From contig NMRB01000019.1 of the NCBI GenBank assembly GCA_002633025.1, positions 737,108 through 801,107 of the forward strand: 64,000 nucleotides of DNA. Direction: 5' to 3'. Positions 26,001 through 35,746 of this stretch are shown here, in pieces. The stretch is from Notospermus geniculatus (Eukaryota; Nemertea; Pilidiophora; Heteronemertea; Lineidae). Position 1 is the stretch's first letter; every line of letters begins with the position of its first letter. Under the pieces are notes generated by a model that was not told the DNA's origin, searched no databases, and saw nothing but the letters and a program-made list of their open reading frames with translations. The translations under genes were made by a program, and so were the position numbers.

Positions 26001-26089
26001 TTGACAAAATAGCGAGGATTGCATTTCCCAGCACGTTCATCCTGTTTAATATCCTTTATTGGACGATTTTGATATTTGATTTGATCTAA
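11083..26089 (+). CDS. Cys-loop anion channel subunit (glycine/GABA-A/GluCl type)
   Basis: A pentameric ligand-gated chloride channel subunit of the plasma membrane. Exons: 11083-11201, 13085-13152, 14479-14546, 15034-15260, 15380-15462, 16278-16412, then TM1-TM2 exon 18923-19137 or 20266-20480, TM3 exon 19613-19699 (truncated) or 20722-20888, and TM4 exon 25922-26089 (alternative 22534-22706). Splice phases agree throughout. Visible hallmarks: signal peptide; Cys-loop [15 protein letters not shown] (13 residues between cysteines); a second cysteine pair [14 protein letters not shown], as in glycine receptors and GluCl, with Y-x-T and F of the agonist-site loop C; TM1 [20 protein letters not shown]2 [18 protein letters not shown], whose PAR entry marks anion selectivity; TM4 [18 protein letters not shown]. 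The TM3-TM4 loop is short and basic. Which duplicate exons belong to one transcript cannot be settled from the sequence. Ligand is inferred only by similarity. Confidence 0.88.
12820..13054. mobile_element. 235-bp MITE with TAA target-site duplication, present in copy B only
   Basis: Terminal inverted repeats: TGCTAGGTTTACACTATGTT at the left and its counterpart TGCTACGTTTACATTATGTT (reverse complement of the right end), continuing into GGTCACCACGGC / GGCGGCCACGGC. TAA flanks both ends (12817-12819 and 13055-13057). Copy A at about 8013-8020 has the uninterrupted empty site TTCTAAGCAATC with a single TAA. The 3-bp duplication fits a PIF/Harbinger-like non-autonomous element. The insert lies in intron 1. 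Confidence 0.88.
14684..14943. mobile_element. Foldback MITE in intron 3, copy B
   Basis: Same element as at 9629-9893, with arms AAAACTCTGCTTCGTC and GACGAAGCAGGGTTTTT. It carries a TACATGTA at 14718-14725 where copy A has only TA, and lacks the TAGGCCTA that copy A has at 9805-9812. Confidence 0.8.
16413..18411. other. Channel intron 6, no exon recognised
   Basis: This interval lies between the loop-C exon (ends 16412) and the TM1-TM2 exon (starts 18923). I see no additional channel exon and none is needed, because phase 1 at the end of exon 6 joins directly to the phase of exon 7. A long minus-strand open frame (18114-18713) overlaps duplicated DNA whose second copy has frame-breaking indels, so I do not treat it as a gene. 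Confidence 0.6.
18412..20807. repeat. Direct duplication of the TM1-TM2 and TM3 exon region
   Basis: Bases 18412-19695 and 19784-20807 are collinear copies. Both contain the 215-bp TM1-TM2 exon (18923-19137; 20266-20480), with only silent-looking differences, and the start of the TM3 exon. Copy 1 stops matching at 19695, inside the TM3 exon, just after the EFAI codons. It then reads an immediate stop (TAG at 19697-19699). Copy 2 continues through a full-length exon to its donor at 20889. A boundary inside an exon favours a chimeric assembly or a truncated duplicate. Confidence 0.85.
19376..19606. repeat. Degenerate minisatellite in the TM2-TM3 intron
   Basis: About four units of roughly 50-75 bp, each containing variants of GATGCAATGAATCCCTTGTA followed by CGATGTACTGTACATGTACG. 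The second copy of this intron (20615-20695) has only one unit plus an ATAT run. The array therefore differs in unit number between the two copies. Confidence 0.65.
20722..20888 (+). CDS. Full-length TM3/intracellular-loop exon of the channel, with a 1-base frame break
   Basis: Starts after TTTGCTAG and ends at GATGCA|GTAAGT. The first part reads [20 protein letters not shown], the TM3 helix. The remainder reads [19 protein letters not shown] and DNKDLPSDA, but in a different frame. The exon is 167 nt, whereas its neighbours need a multiple of three, so one base appears to be missing near 20806-20810 (around GCTATCACGTCAAC). This could be a sequencing error or a real lesion. With one base added the exon would have 56 codons and both splice phases would be satisfied. 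Confidence 0.8.
22534..22706 (+). pseudogene. Alternative or duplicate TM4 terminal exon, frame-broken
   Basis: Preceded by a good acceptor (TTTCGTTTTCAG). The start reads [10 protein letters not shown], parallel to [10 protein letters not shown] of the exon at 25922. The end, in another frame, reads [20 protein letters not shown] and [10 protein letters not shown] followed by TGA at 22704-22706, a typical TM4 end for this family. The two halves are out of frame by one base within the poorly conserved loop (about 22560-22615). The TM4 sequence differs clearly from the 25922 exon, so it is not an allelic copy of that exon. It may be an alternative last exon or the remnant of a second channel gene. 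Confidence 0.65.
23586..23862. mobile_element. Two adjacent palindromic MITEs sharing GGGCCGACCGCACAG arms
   Basis: The first element (about 23586-23728) begins GGGCCGACCGCACAGAAAGT and ends with its reverse complement ACTTTCTGTGCGGTCGG. The second (about 23730-23862) starts with the same arm and ends ACTTTATGTGCAGTCGACC. Inner CCTATCGGCAGT / ACTGCCGATAGG also pair. An isolated right arm recurs at about 24708-24760, at the start of the second 0.9-kb duplicate. Confidence 0.75.
23781..25571. repeat. Direct tandem duplication of ~0.9 kb in the last channel intron
   Basis: Bases 23781-24682 and 24686-25571 are collinear, starting near GGGGAAATA...GCGTTGTAACT and ending at GATATCTCGTTATATCTCCA. 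Differences are few: a 13-bp loop variant in a small hairpin (24149-24215 versus 25048-25110), short indels and substitutions. The hairpin has arms AACCTGGTTCCCTGGGC / GCCCAGGGTACCAGGTT. Nothing coding is recognised. Confidence 0.85.
25922..26089 (+). CDS. TM4 terminal exon of the anion channel
   Basis: Acceptor CTATCTACTTCCAG precedes [20 protein letters not shown]. The basic segment [15 protein letters not shown] leads into the hydrophobic TM4 [19 protein letters not shown] and TAA at 26087-26089. The pattern R-K-V-D-K-I-x-R-x-x-F-P before TM4 is characteristic of glycine, GABA and GluCl subunits. Entry phase 0 matches the GATGCA|GT donor of the TM3 exon at 20888. This is the intact candidate for the end of the protein. 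Confidence 0.88.
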   Translation, partial: FKKIQDEYTYGTCHNLDPNGRNMARKVDKIARIAFPSTFILFNILYWTILIFDLI

Positions 26090-27549
26090 ATTTTTGAATC
26101 CAAGGCTTTGTGTCCGGGTATATTTTGTTGGTGCTCAAACTGAATACGTCAGGATCTTGAAGTTTTCTCATGAAACCATGTCAATGTGATCCTTTACATT
26201 GTACTCAATGCATTCTAATGTGATTGTACTACTCAATGCATTTATAATGCATTGTTGATTTGGTGCAAAGCTATAGATCATGTACGGGAATTTTAGTGAG
26301 CTCTTCTCTGCGAGCCTGTGAGCTAAAACCTATGTGTTGCTCATTCCTGTGAGTTTTATTCCACGACACGGCTCAGACACGATTTCCAATTTCGCCGACA
26401 TGAATTGTATGTGTACTGCTTGTTTGAACCTCACGATTGGTCTCGGAATCCTTGTTATCTAAAGTAGCCCAATGAGGCGATAAAAGGTGAAAAAACTGCC
26501 AATGGTTTATTGCCCAATGGGGCAGTTAACGCTGTTTTTGGCGTCCGGCTCTCGATTCAACAGTTTGTTGTAGAGAATTCATTTTAAGTGTATTCCTGAG
26601 ATCATGAGAAATTATTGATACTGTACTTAATGTATAATCTGTGTGTTCATGGTATTGATAGATCAGATACATGTACGGTAGAACCCACGTTGGGGGGGGG
26701 GGGGTACACGACTCATCATTTCTATAATTGGGATTGTTAAGGGTGGGTCGTCAGAGATATTGGTTAGAAGAAAAGGCCGTTGTCAGAGGAAACGACAGAC
26801 TAAGGAAGCTGTCAACAAGAGAGTTTGTTAAGATTTGTTGGAAAACCTGAAAGAGTCGTCTTTGGAGAGATCTGAAAAGAGGTAAATGAAGATGACTGCA
26901 GTTTTAAATTTTAATGAAAGTATGTTGATAGCCTTGTTAAGTTGGCCTTTCTAATGCACACTTTTACTATCCCTGTGCAAAGTTTGTAATATGATGTGAT
27001 CAAAAACGATTTCTTACCATAATCTGCCTCGTTGTTCTTTCTCCTTTTTGATTGTTCGCAAGGATGACAGCAACACATTCAAACTAAGGTGAAATACACG
27101 AAATATTAAGTGAATTGGTGAATGACGTTTTTACCAATCGACCATGGAAGAGCTTATAACCCACATTTCGATGGCTGGCACTGCAGCCACCTGTTTGAAT
27201 ATAGTCTGACGGGACAAGGAGGAAGAAAAAGGCTTTAAATAAGTAATATGTTCTCAGACCTCACGGTAATACAGTAATACGATGTCGAAGACTGACAGGT
27301 GTTAGCCTTGACAGACTGCGCAGACCGAGTCTTCCATTTTGTATTCCAGCAATTGAGACTCTTCTAGTTAGACTGGGCTCATTTTTGCCCGGGGTCCATT
27401 TTCGGTTGTAAAGTGTTGATGTTCATACTCCAGAACTTCATCTAGACTCGGCAACGGAATGTAAGCCACAAAGTACTGGTCAGGAACACTTTGGCTGGAT
27501 GTTTCCCTTATAAGCGCATCCGTCTATCATGAACCATCGTTGGTTTCAG
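26090..27549. other. Intergenic / 3' region between the channel and the CNBD2-like gene
   Basis: The two genes converge here (plus-strand channel ending at 26089, minus-strand gene ending at 27550). I see an 11-base G run at about 26694-26704 and no further open frame with domain support. It probably holds both 3' untranslated regions. I could not identify a convincing canonical polyadenylation signal close to the channel stop. Confidence 0.5.
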
Positions 27550-30500
27550 TCAGATGTGTGCACTCATCGTCCTTGACTTCCTCCGTGAATGCTGCACGAC
27601 ATCGTTCACCACAATCTGTTTGTATGTTTGCCAGTCTTTCTGATCCTTTATCTTCTGTCCGACGTATTCCACTGACGGCCACCCGACCACCATATCGCTG
27701 ACAACTTGAAGAACCCTGTGGTTCGCTCCATCTAGAAATAGTTTCTTTGATATGACGAGACACTCGGCACCTTCGCTTGCTAAAATAAGTGGCAAGTCTT
27801 CTTCCCCAGGCCCCGCGCTCTCGAAGAGCGTTTCCAGACCCTGTAATGAGAGATCAGAAGCGTGGGATAACAACGAACACTACATGTAGAAGCGCGGTTA
27901 TAATTGAATGGTCGGGTCCGTACTTACGAATACATCCCCTGCCTGGAGCATGGCTACCCTGGCATACTCTCCAGGCAGATCACTGAAATTCATCCCTGAC
28001 CACTTGGCGCTCTCATCTTCATTCTGTAAAACGACAACAAACAAAAGTAGATGAAGTCAATGCATTGCGAAGAAATACATGTAATGGTACAATGACGAAG
28101 CTTCAGTCTCTCAGCTTCATTCCTCGTTCATGAGAGATATCAAAGTAATCTGTCATGTCTGTTCGTTGTCAAACGACTCAAGCCGATGTCCCCAACAGAT
28201 ATTTATGGTAGTACGTTGTAAGTTGCTTGCCCTACCTCATCTTTAGGGTCAGTTGCTCGCTTCTTTCCCGTCTGAACAGATTCTCTTGCCATGGACGCCT
28301 CTGAAAGCAATGAATTTGGAATACAACACCTTCTTAGGCAAGAAGACCGACATGACGCATACGGGAAACGTCTGGCTTCAGTATTGAATCCCGGGAGTTA
28401 AGCTTGAAGATTGAAGGCTGGGTCCAAGCTGGAAGATTGAATGAGCTGTCTGGGCTTCGTACGCGATTCGTACCTTCCTCCTTCCTCCGACTTGCCGACA
28501 CACCTGCACCCATCCTTGCCACAGCAGCTCCGATACTGAACGGTGTCAACAATTCTTCCTTCTTCTCAACAAGTTTCGTTTTTTTCTGAAAGGGCGAGCA
28601 CGTGCTGATGATACGGTTCTTTACCCCCAAGACTTAGGCTCCCTCACATGACCAGTGGCAGTTTTGTTCAAGTGCCCACTTAACTTCCCAAGGTTGCTGC
28701 ATGTAGCAAGTCCTAGATTAGTGCCACGAGCCAAGCACAGATGACATAGATGATGTCATCTTAGCTACGAGATACACCCCTTCATCACCTTGGTGCACAA
28801 GGCAACATGAGGCGTAGAGGTTGGCCATGATCATGCCGCCAACGTTACAATACGTTCTGACTGCATGCCACGTGACGATCTAAAGGTACACCAAGGTTGA
28901 TGGCACGCCGCCTACTGGTCAATTAGTACACGATTACCTCCTCGGTCTCGTCGGCTTCACCTAATTCCTCTGGGATACTCTCGAAGGATCCATAGCTATC
29001 AGTCTCCGAACTCTGCCAATATGATGATGAGGTTAAGGAAGAAAGCAAGGAGATTACATGCAAGTATATAAGGCTTTTATATGCAGGGAAATGGGCTTAG
29101 ATCTTGGAAACTAAGTAATGTGAGACTGGCAGATTGCTGTAGCGGTAAGTAGCCTACCGGTATACATGTATCAGCAGTTTACCAGGAAGAAGCAAGAAGC
29201 CTGTCTACAATTTGACCAAGTTCTGAAACAAGGTAAACGAACAGATTTCTGGTGATTGCAAGTTGTGGCTGCAAGGTAATCACATGGGACGGAGTTTTCC
29301 TGGGAAAGTCATAGAATCTAGCTCACCCGACAAAATTCTGTTGTGACACGCTGAAGACACCTAACTATGGTTTTTCAAAGATGTCAGATCTAGTACTCGG
29401 GCTTAGTAGCCTAGATTTACAGTACGTAAGATTTTATGTATGTATATACATGTAGCTATACTATCCTAACTGAGGCATATTAAACGAATGCAATCATGAC
29501 AAGCAGGTCTTAAGTCAACTGACCTTTTTCTTTCTTTCTGTTTCCAAAGCAAGCTTTCTCCCCGGCCCTGCCATGTCTGGCATCAACGACTTCATCATCA
29601 GGCCCCTCATGTGGTCTCTTTGGAGATCAAGTGTCATTCCTAGAAGAGAACTCGATGGATCACAAAACATAAGCCTTACAACTGGGAACGCACGGCCGAT
29701 AAAACAAATGTAAGCATCTCGCAGCACAGTGCTTAATCACAGTACGGTACTCTGTTCACTACATGTAGAATCAGGAGGAAATAATTTGTTTGAGACTTCA
29801 GCTAGTCATCCAAAATGAATGTGACCATTGGATATCGATTTAAAACTGTCACAGATTAACTGCTTCAGACTGTAGGCTTCTTTCAAAGCTACATTTAAGT
29901 GGTAACACTGACATCTGCATCGTGCCTTTCACGTTTCGGACGTGCCTATTGGCCTACTTACTGGAGGCCCTGTTGATCAGCGTCTGTCGTATCCGATCGC
30001 ATATCAAGGGGAACAATTTTTCATCTGTTTGTGTCGGTTTCGGCATCTCATCTAGGATTTTCTGCATAGCATTTTTATACTCGACCACGATATTGCACCG
30101 TCCCTGTCGAAGATATACAGTACTGCTGATGAAATAATGATGTACTACATGATGTAGTATGCATTATGCATCGTTCAGACAATCCTGTGGTAATCAGTGG
30201 TTCTTAGCGCTTGCTGCCTTCGTCACTATAACTTCATGATGCTTTCAGACAGATGTGGCTGATTTTGTTTGAACTTCGAGCCAAAGTTTCAGTTGATGTC
30301 CACCTTTCATTGAACTCACCGACTTGACAATGATCAGGAATTTATGTCGCCGATTGTTCTTCACAATGACTGCACCTTTTCTGGAAAACAACGTTTGCGA
30401 AGTTCAGTCAACTGGACAACGGGATGTATCGACAAAAAGATCAAGATTCAATGAATTCACCACTTTTGCACTTTGGGTGGGTAATTGAAGTGCAAATGTG

Positions 30501-33500
30501 CCTCTTTCTGAAGTTGACGGCCATAGGTGTACCTACTTGAAATATTGGTAAAAGAAATCTCGCATGTTGCTTTTGTCTTCAAGCAGTTCCCTCGGATAGT
30601 CATGGAACAGTTCTAAAGACCTGCAAGGCATTAGAGTGATAGAGTGAGCCTTCGACAATATAGGCTACTGATGTAGCACTGTTTAGGAACATACTAGACT
30701 GATATCAGATCTTTTTCTGAGAGAACTTACTTTATGAATTGCACATGGTTCTGTCTCTGATTCTGTAAAGGTATTTTGATGATTTCGTCAAAATCCTGAA
30801 AAAACAGGTGAGCATATTTTAGAAGAGGATGCAAATGGTACCGAATTGAATTTTACGACGAAAAAAGGATGGTTCGACATGTTGGGAAAATACTCACCGT
30901 CTGATATAGGACAAGAAGTTCCACTGCTGTTTTACAAATGGCTGTGGTCACTCTTGTAGAACCTCTCAACAGGGCTTGTTCCTGGATTGTAACAGGGATA
31001 TTAGAAAGAATAATACTGTGACACCACACCCTAGCCTTAATTCGCCAATATAAAGTCGAGAGTGGGGTGTACATGTATGTCGCAGTAGCCTATATCTTAT
31101 TAAACAGCTGGAGAGCAATGCCATGCACACATTTGGGAATCGTTGGTCAAAAATGTTACCCGACTCGTAGATTTCAGGGACATCCGACAACCTACCCCAA
31201 ATNATGCGTGGGCTTCATGAATAAGAAATATTGCAAAAATGGCACTTTGCGTGCACGCAAAGTTTGCGAGCCTTTCGTGAATAAGGCCCCTGGAGAGCAA
31301 TGCCATGCACACATTTGGGAATCGTTGGTCAAAAATGTTACCCGACTCGTAGATTTCAGGGACATCCGACAACCTACCCCAAATGACTGTCCTTCAAAGA
31401 CCTGTGATATGGTGTGGGAGAAAGTCTTCTCTTTCTTCTTGTCATATTCTTTGACGTTCATCATGACCGTCCCTGTCATGAGGATGTAGAAGAAATGGGG
31501 AACGTGACCCTCTTTGTAAAGTACTCGACGTGCCTCGAAACTGGAAATAATGTAGTAACGATGATGTACTATACATGTAGGGACTGTGCACATGTTATAT
31601 TGACACCAGCGTGAAATTAAAGCACGCGTGGCCATCTATGCACAAAAAGGTGCTAACCTTCTGTAATGGAACTTCCGGCACAGTTTCTGTTGCATCCAGT
31701 GAGGGTATTCCTGGAAAGCTTCGTTGCTTTTGATCAGTGCAGAAATCTGAAGAGATATGTAACGTTAGCCGAAGCCCAGACTGGGTGACCCTGTATTATT
31801 GGACAATACACATTGCCATGTTCTTGACGCTGAAGCAGCTCGCATCTGCTTGGAAAGTTTAGTTGCCACTGATAAATGCAATTTGCTGTCTGCTCCATCT
31901 GCAATTTGCTGCAGATACAAGATGTTTGGTAGAGGAACAAACTTCACAGCTGATGTGGTACCGCCGACGTAGAATAGCGAAGACGTTGGATATTCTGATT
32001 CACTAGCATGGATTAGGTTGCTTCTTCGGGGAACCCAAGTTTGCAGTGACAAACCAAAGAAAGAAAGAGAGCTTACAATATAGATGTCTCTATCAGTTCG
32101 TTTTTCAGGATCGAGCCCAAGGAGTTGCTTCAGTTTTTCCGATCCGCGATCCTGAATTAGAAGACGTGTCAGAAAAGCTTGATTCGACAAAAAGGCGAGG
32201 GTTCGGGAGGTACAATGTACAGGTATTATGAAGGCGAAGAAAACATCTTACGGCAAATCAGAAACGTCGTATGGCCAATCAATGAAGGTGCCATTAAACT
32301 GGACCTCTTCTCGATTTGGCACCAAGTTGACGTTACCTTTCGTGTATTTCTGTTTGTGTACTGTTCCATTCTAAATGCCATCAGCTGGTTGAGTTCAGCC
32401 TCCAAATTCAGATGATATTCCATGAAAGACCATTCTTCTTTCGTGTTGGAACTTGCACACCTGAGAAAGCAGGAGAATGACCTTCAAAATGGTGTACAAG
32501 TAGAAAGTTGGCCACCATGGTGACTGAGGCATGTTCGGGCTGATGTCGAGAGTGAACCACATCAAGTGCTGTTCTGTGTTCAGCGCGAAGAAGCCGAAAG
32601 GCCAGTAATGACGTACACATACACGTCTAAGAGAAAACGTTGGATTTGTGTCTGATGTATGAGATCATCCATCACCTACTTTTTCAGATGTATACAGAAC
32701 CCCATTAGGAGTTTGACTGTGTGAGCTACCCGCTGGAATCTTTCGATGGGCTGCAACAAAAAGGAGACGACCAAATGATATGCCAAAGTTTTATGTATCA
32801 AGGAGAATACTAGTATGTTGATAAAAGCTACTTCCAAACTTTGAGTACAACAGTTACCATAGAGGAATCAAAGCCATTGCAACATACTACATGACATGTG
32901 GAGATTATAGATTAAGACTTATTTAATGCCATATGACGTAAGTATGATGTCACCTTCTGCTAAGCGGACTGAGGTGTTGTGTATGAGGACTGAAGGAAAA
33001 GGTGTAAGCAGAACTCTTCAAGCAAATTCATGAATTAGACAATACGTCAACAAGTTTCTCGGTGGAGAGGGTAGTAGAGATTCGTATAAAAAGCCTTGTT
33101 TTCTCCTATGCACGCAGAAATCAAAGCCCATTGATGCAATCGCGGAAAAAGCTTCATCAAGCGATTTATAACAGACATCATCTTACCTCTGGAAGGCCAC
33201 CAGCAGTCTAGATAAGAGGATATGATGATATAATCAGCGGAGGAAAGAGTTTGGATCAACAATATCTTAGAAAGTTTGGCCTCGTCTTTTGTAAAATGCT
33301 ACCCAAAATCATGGATATAAGGAGTTTAAGAGATGAAGCCCGGATGTAAAAACATTATTACCTTGCCATGGTCGTCTTTATCTAAGTCTGATTTTAGTGA
33401 ACTTATCATTTTCCTTCGATGTTTCACCGAGTGTTCCATGATGACAGAATGGCCATCCGATAGGCAAGTTACACTGTACATCACTTGTTTCTGGTCAGGC

Positions 33501-35746
33501 GGGCCAAAACAACTATCTTCTTATCATGGATACAATAGGCCTACACAGTGTTCATCCGATACTAAAGGTGTTTTCTCTACAATATCATCTTTTTAAGAGT
33601 TTAAAAGGAAATATTTTAGCAAGACATCTATTAACTATAAAATACACATTTCCGACGTAGTACTGTTTGTTTGTTTGAGTTTTATTTCTTTAATGTACGT
33701 ACTCCATTGAGTGCATGAAAATATTTTTGTTACTTTTATAAGTGTGACCATTTTCAATTGCTTGGAAATTAGCTCTGAATTGGTCATAAAATAAAGGGAA
33801 ATGACCCTACAGTCACAAACATAAACAAATCAACGTCTGCTCATCTGATTTTCATGCGGGAAAGGAAAAGTGTGGTTCAACAATACAAATAGACGTGTGA
33901 TAACTTCTGGCAACGACGAGGTAAAGTTAGACAGGTTGACAAATCAAAATCATCCCCTTCAAACTTTCGGTTGTCTCCAACTACGATTAGGCCTATAATT
34001 GAATACGTGACGAACGAGATATTGGACTCGTAACATATCACGATATTGTGCAAATTGATACGCTGTCGTTTTGTTACAACATTCTTCAACAACAAACATT
34101 CGCGGTCTATATGGACAGATATGGATAGAATTTTTTAACCTTCTTTAGATTGAAGTAGATTGAAAGAGAAAACGAACGTGCCTTACAATCAAATGGAGGG
34201 GACTTGACATCCTAAAAGTACACATTGAGTTGTAGCTTTTGTAATGATGAGCTCAAGAGGACCTTTGATGGATCAGATGGACATATATGAGATTCCTACA
34301 GTCCAAAAGATTCCTACATATAGATGACGATTCTTATCACCTTAAACACAGTATTTGTCACTGGGCTTTTTTCTTGATTAAGATATGCTCTGAGGTATCT
34401 GACTATTGGCTTTGGTTCAATTTACTCGAACGAGAACGTGCCAGTGACAATTTCCCCTAAATCGGTAAAGACCGTCGGACAAAAACACGTGCATCAATGC
34501 CCCCCCCCCCCACACACNCACACACCAAATCACACACACCTATCTAGACTTGGAGAATCAGACAAAGTACGATTTATGAGCGAAGTAATCGAGAGAGGTG
34601 ATTGTGTACTCATCACAGCATCCACCTGAAATCCATCGACCAATAGGGGCCTTCCATAGTGCACACTGATAGTGATAGGACCTGACCGAGAAGGAGCCTC
34701 CGCTGGCACCAATGAAAAACCTCTTTACATCGGCCACTTACCCTCAGATAGATGGAACTCCGCTTCCGAAAGTTACCACCCTTCATCCGAAGAACCAGTT
34801 CAAAGAATTTCCCTCCTGCAGAAGGCTTTCGTTGGAGGAGATTGCTACAAGACGCAGAGGAAGAGAAATGAGATAAATGGTGGAATGCAATTATTGCCTC
34901 AAAATCTTTTAAAGATGGTTGTTTCCAAATAAGCGAATGGTGAAAACCTTTGAGAAGAAACTGCAACAGTCTGTGAACGGGTAACAGCACAAACTTTGGC
35001 TTGAACTGCCCGTTCTTGTTGTATATTTACCCTGTAGAACTCTTCTTCCGTAACAGCTCGATACTTTTTGACCACATCCCTGATATCCGAGGCGTCTTGG
35101 TCTCCAGGGTGTCCGATGATATTCTCCGACAGCCAATACCACCGTCATGCACAGCATCTCCTTTCAACAGACTAGCCTTCCTTTCTCGATCTCCGACGAC
35201 TTCCGAAGACTTTCGTTTTTCACTTAATTCCTTTCTCCGTACGAATGCTGCCGACTTCGGACGTTTTTCACTTAATTCCTTTTCCCTTACGAATGCTGAC
35301 CTTGGCCTCGGGGGTGCCATGTTTGGGAGATTTATCTCAGCACCAGGGGAAGCAGATTCCGTTCTCAGCGACGGAGGCATTGCTGACTTGGGTCGCCGAT
35401 GTGCGACAGATCTTTGCTCGTCCGGCCGATGTGCCGAGTGACATCTCCTGTACGAATGCGCTATGCGAGGTTTTCGTCTCCTGCTGCTGGGTATCCGCTC
35501 GGCAGGAGGTTTCGGTTTCTGTGTAGCGATCTTCTCCATTTCCAATTCAATCGATGCCCGACTTCTTCTTGGAGAGGCGCTACGAGCACGTCGTGGTTCG
35601 ATGGCAGATTTGAGTCCGAGCCTTCCCTGCATGTGGGCAGCATATTGGAAGTACTCATCGGGGTCGTCTTGCTGAACAGGGAAAGTTGGGTGGGCTGTCA
35701 TTGCCCGAATCCTGTATGCAGGAGTTTTGCTCAGTCCGAATGACAT
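27550..35746 (-). CDS. CNBD2-like: Cyclic-nucleotide-binding-domain protein, CNBD2-like
   Basis: About 18 exons, roughly 900 residues. In coding order: 35746-35031, 34844-34742, 33473-33362, 32750-32680, 32626-32337, 32151-32077, 31746-31658, 31540-31378, 30981-30898, 30795-30731, 30620-30537, 30380-30320, 30103-29962, 29639-29524, 29012-28938, 28298-28236, 28023-27928, 27840-27550. The N-terminal ~240 residues are Arg/Ser/Pro-rich and probably disordered. The first cyclic-nucleotide-binding domain runs FEARRVLYKEGHVPHFFYIL to EGQSFGEQALLRGSTRVTTA, keeping the FGE...R phosphate-binding cassette. A second, split domain runs KGAVIVKNNRRHKFLIIVKS-GRCNIVVEY, then VAMLQAGDVFGLETLF and the C-terminus. 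CNBD2 proteins act in spermatogenesis in mammals; that role here is inference. Anomalies: exons 2 and 3 do not join in phase (a missing exon is likely), and exon 5 needs one base removed near 32440. Other junctions are in phase. Confidence 0.85.
31109..31384. repeat. 94-bp direct repeat flanking a hairpin element and an N
   Basis: 31109-31202 and 31291-31384 are essentially identical. The N at 31203 and a sequence of about 87 bp lie between them. That insert has the perfect palindrome CTTTGCGTGCACGCAAAG at 31245-31262 and ends in ...GAATAAGGCCCCTGG. The second repeat copy includes the end of a CNBD2-like exon (31378-31384), so the first copy is the likely artefact or duplicate. It lies inside an intron and does not disturb the reading frame. 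Confidence 0.75.
34500..34527. repeat. C-run plus CA microsatellite with an N
   Basis: A run of about eleven C is followed by CACACA repeats, with an N at 34518. It lies in an intron of the CNBD2-like gene. The N probably marks an unresolved length of the repeat rather than a copy junction. Confidence 0.85.

Noticed and set aside
33877-34095. Minus-strand frame FEGDDFDLSTCLTLPRR as the missing CNBD2-like exon 2-3 link
   Set aside because: No donor site follows it and phase could not be matched. I left the link unresolved.
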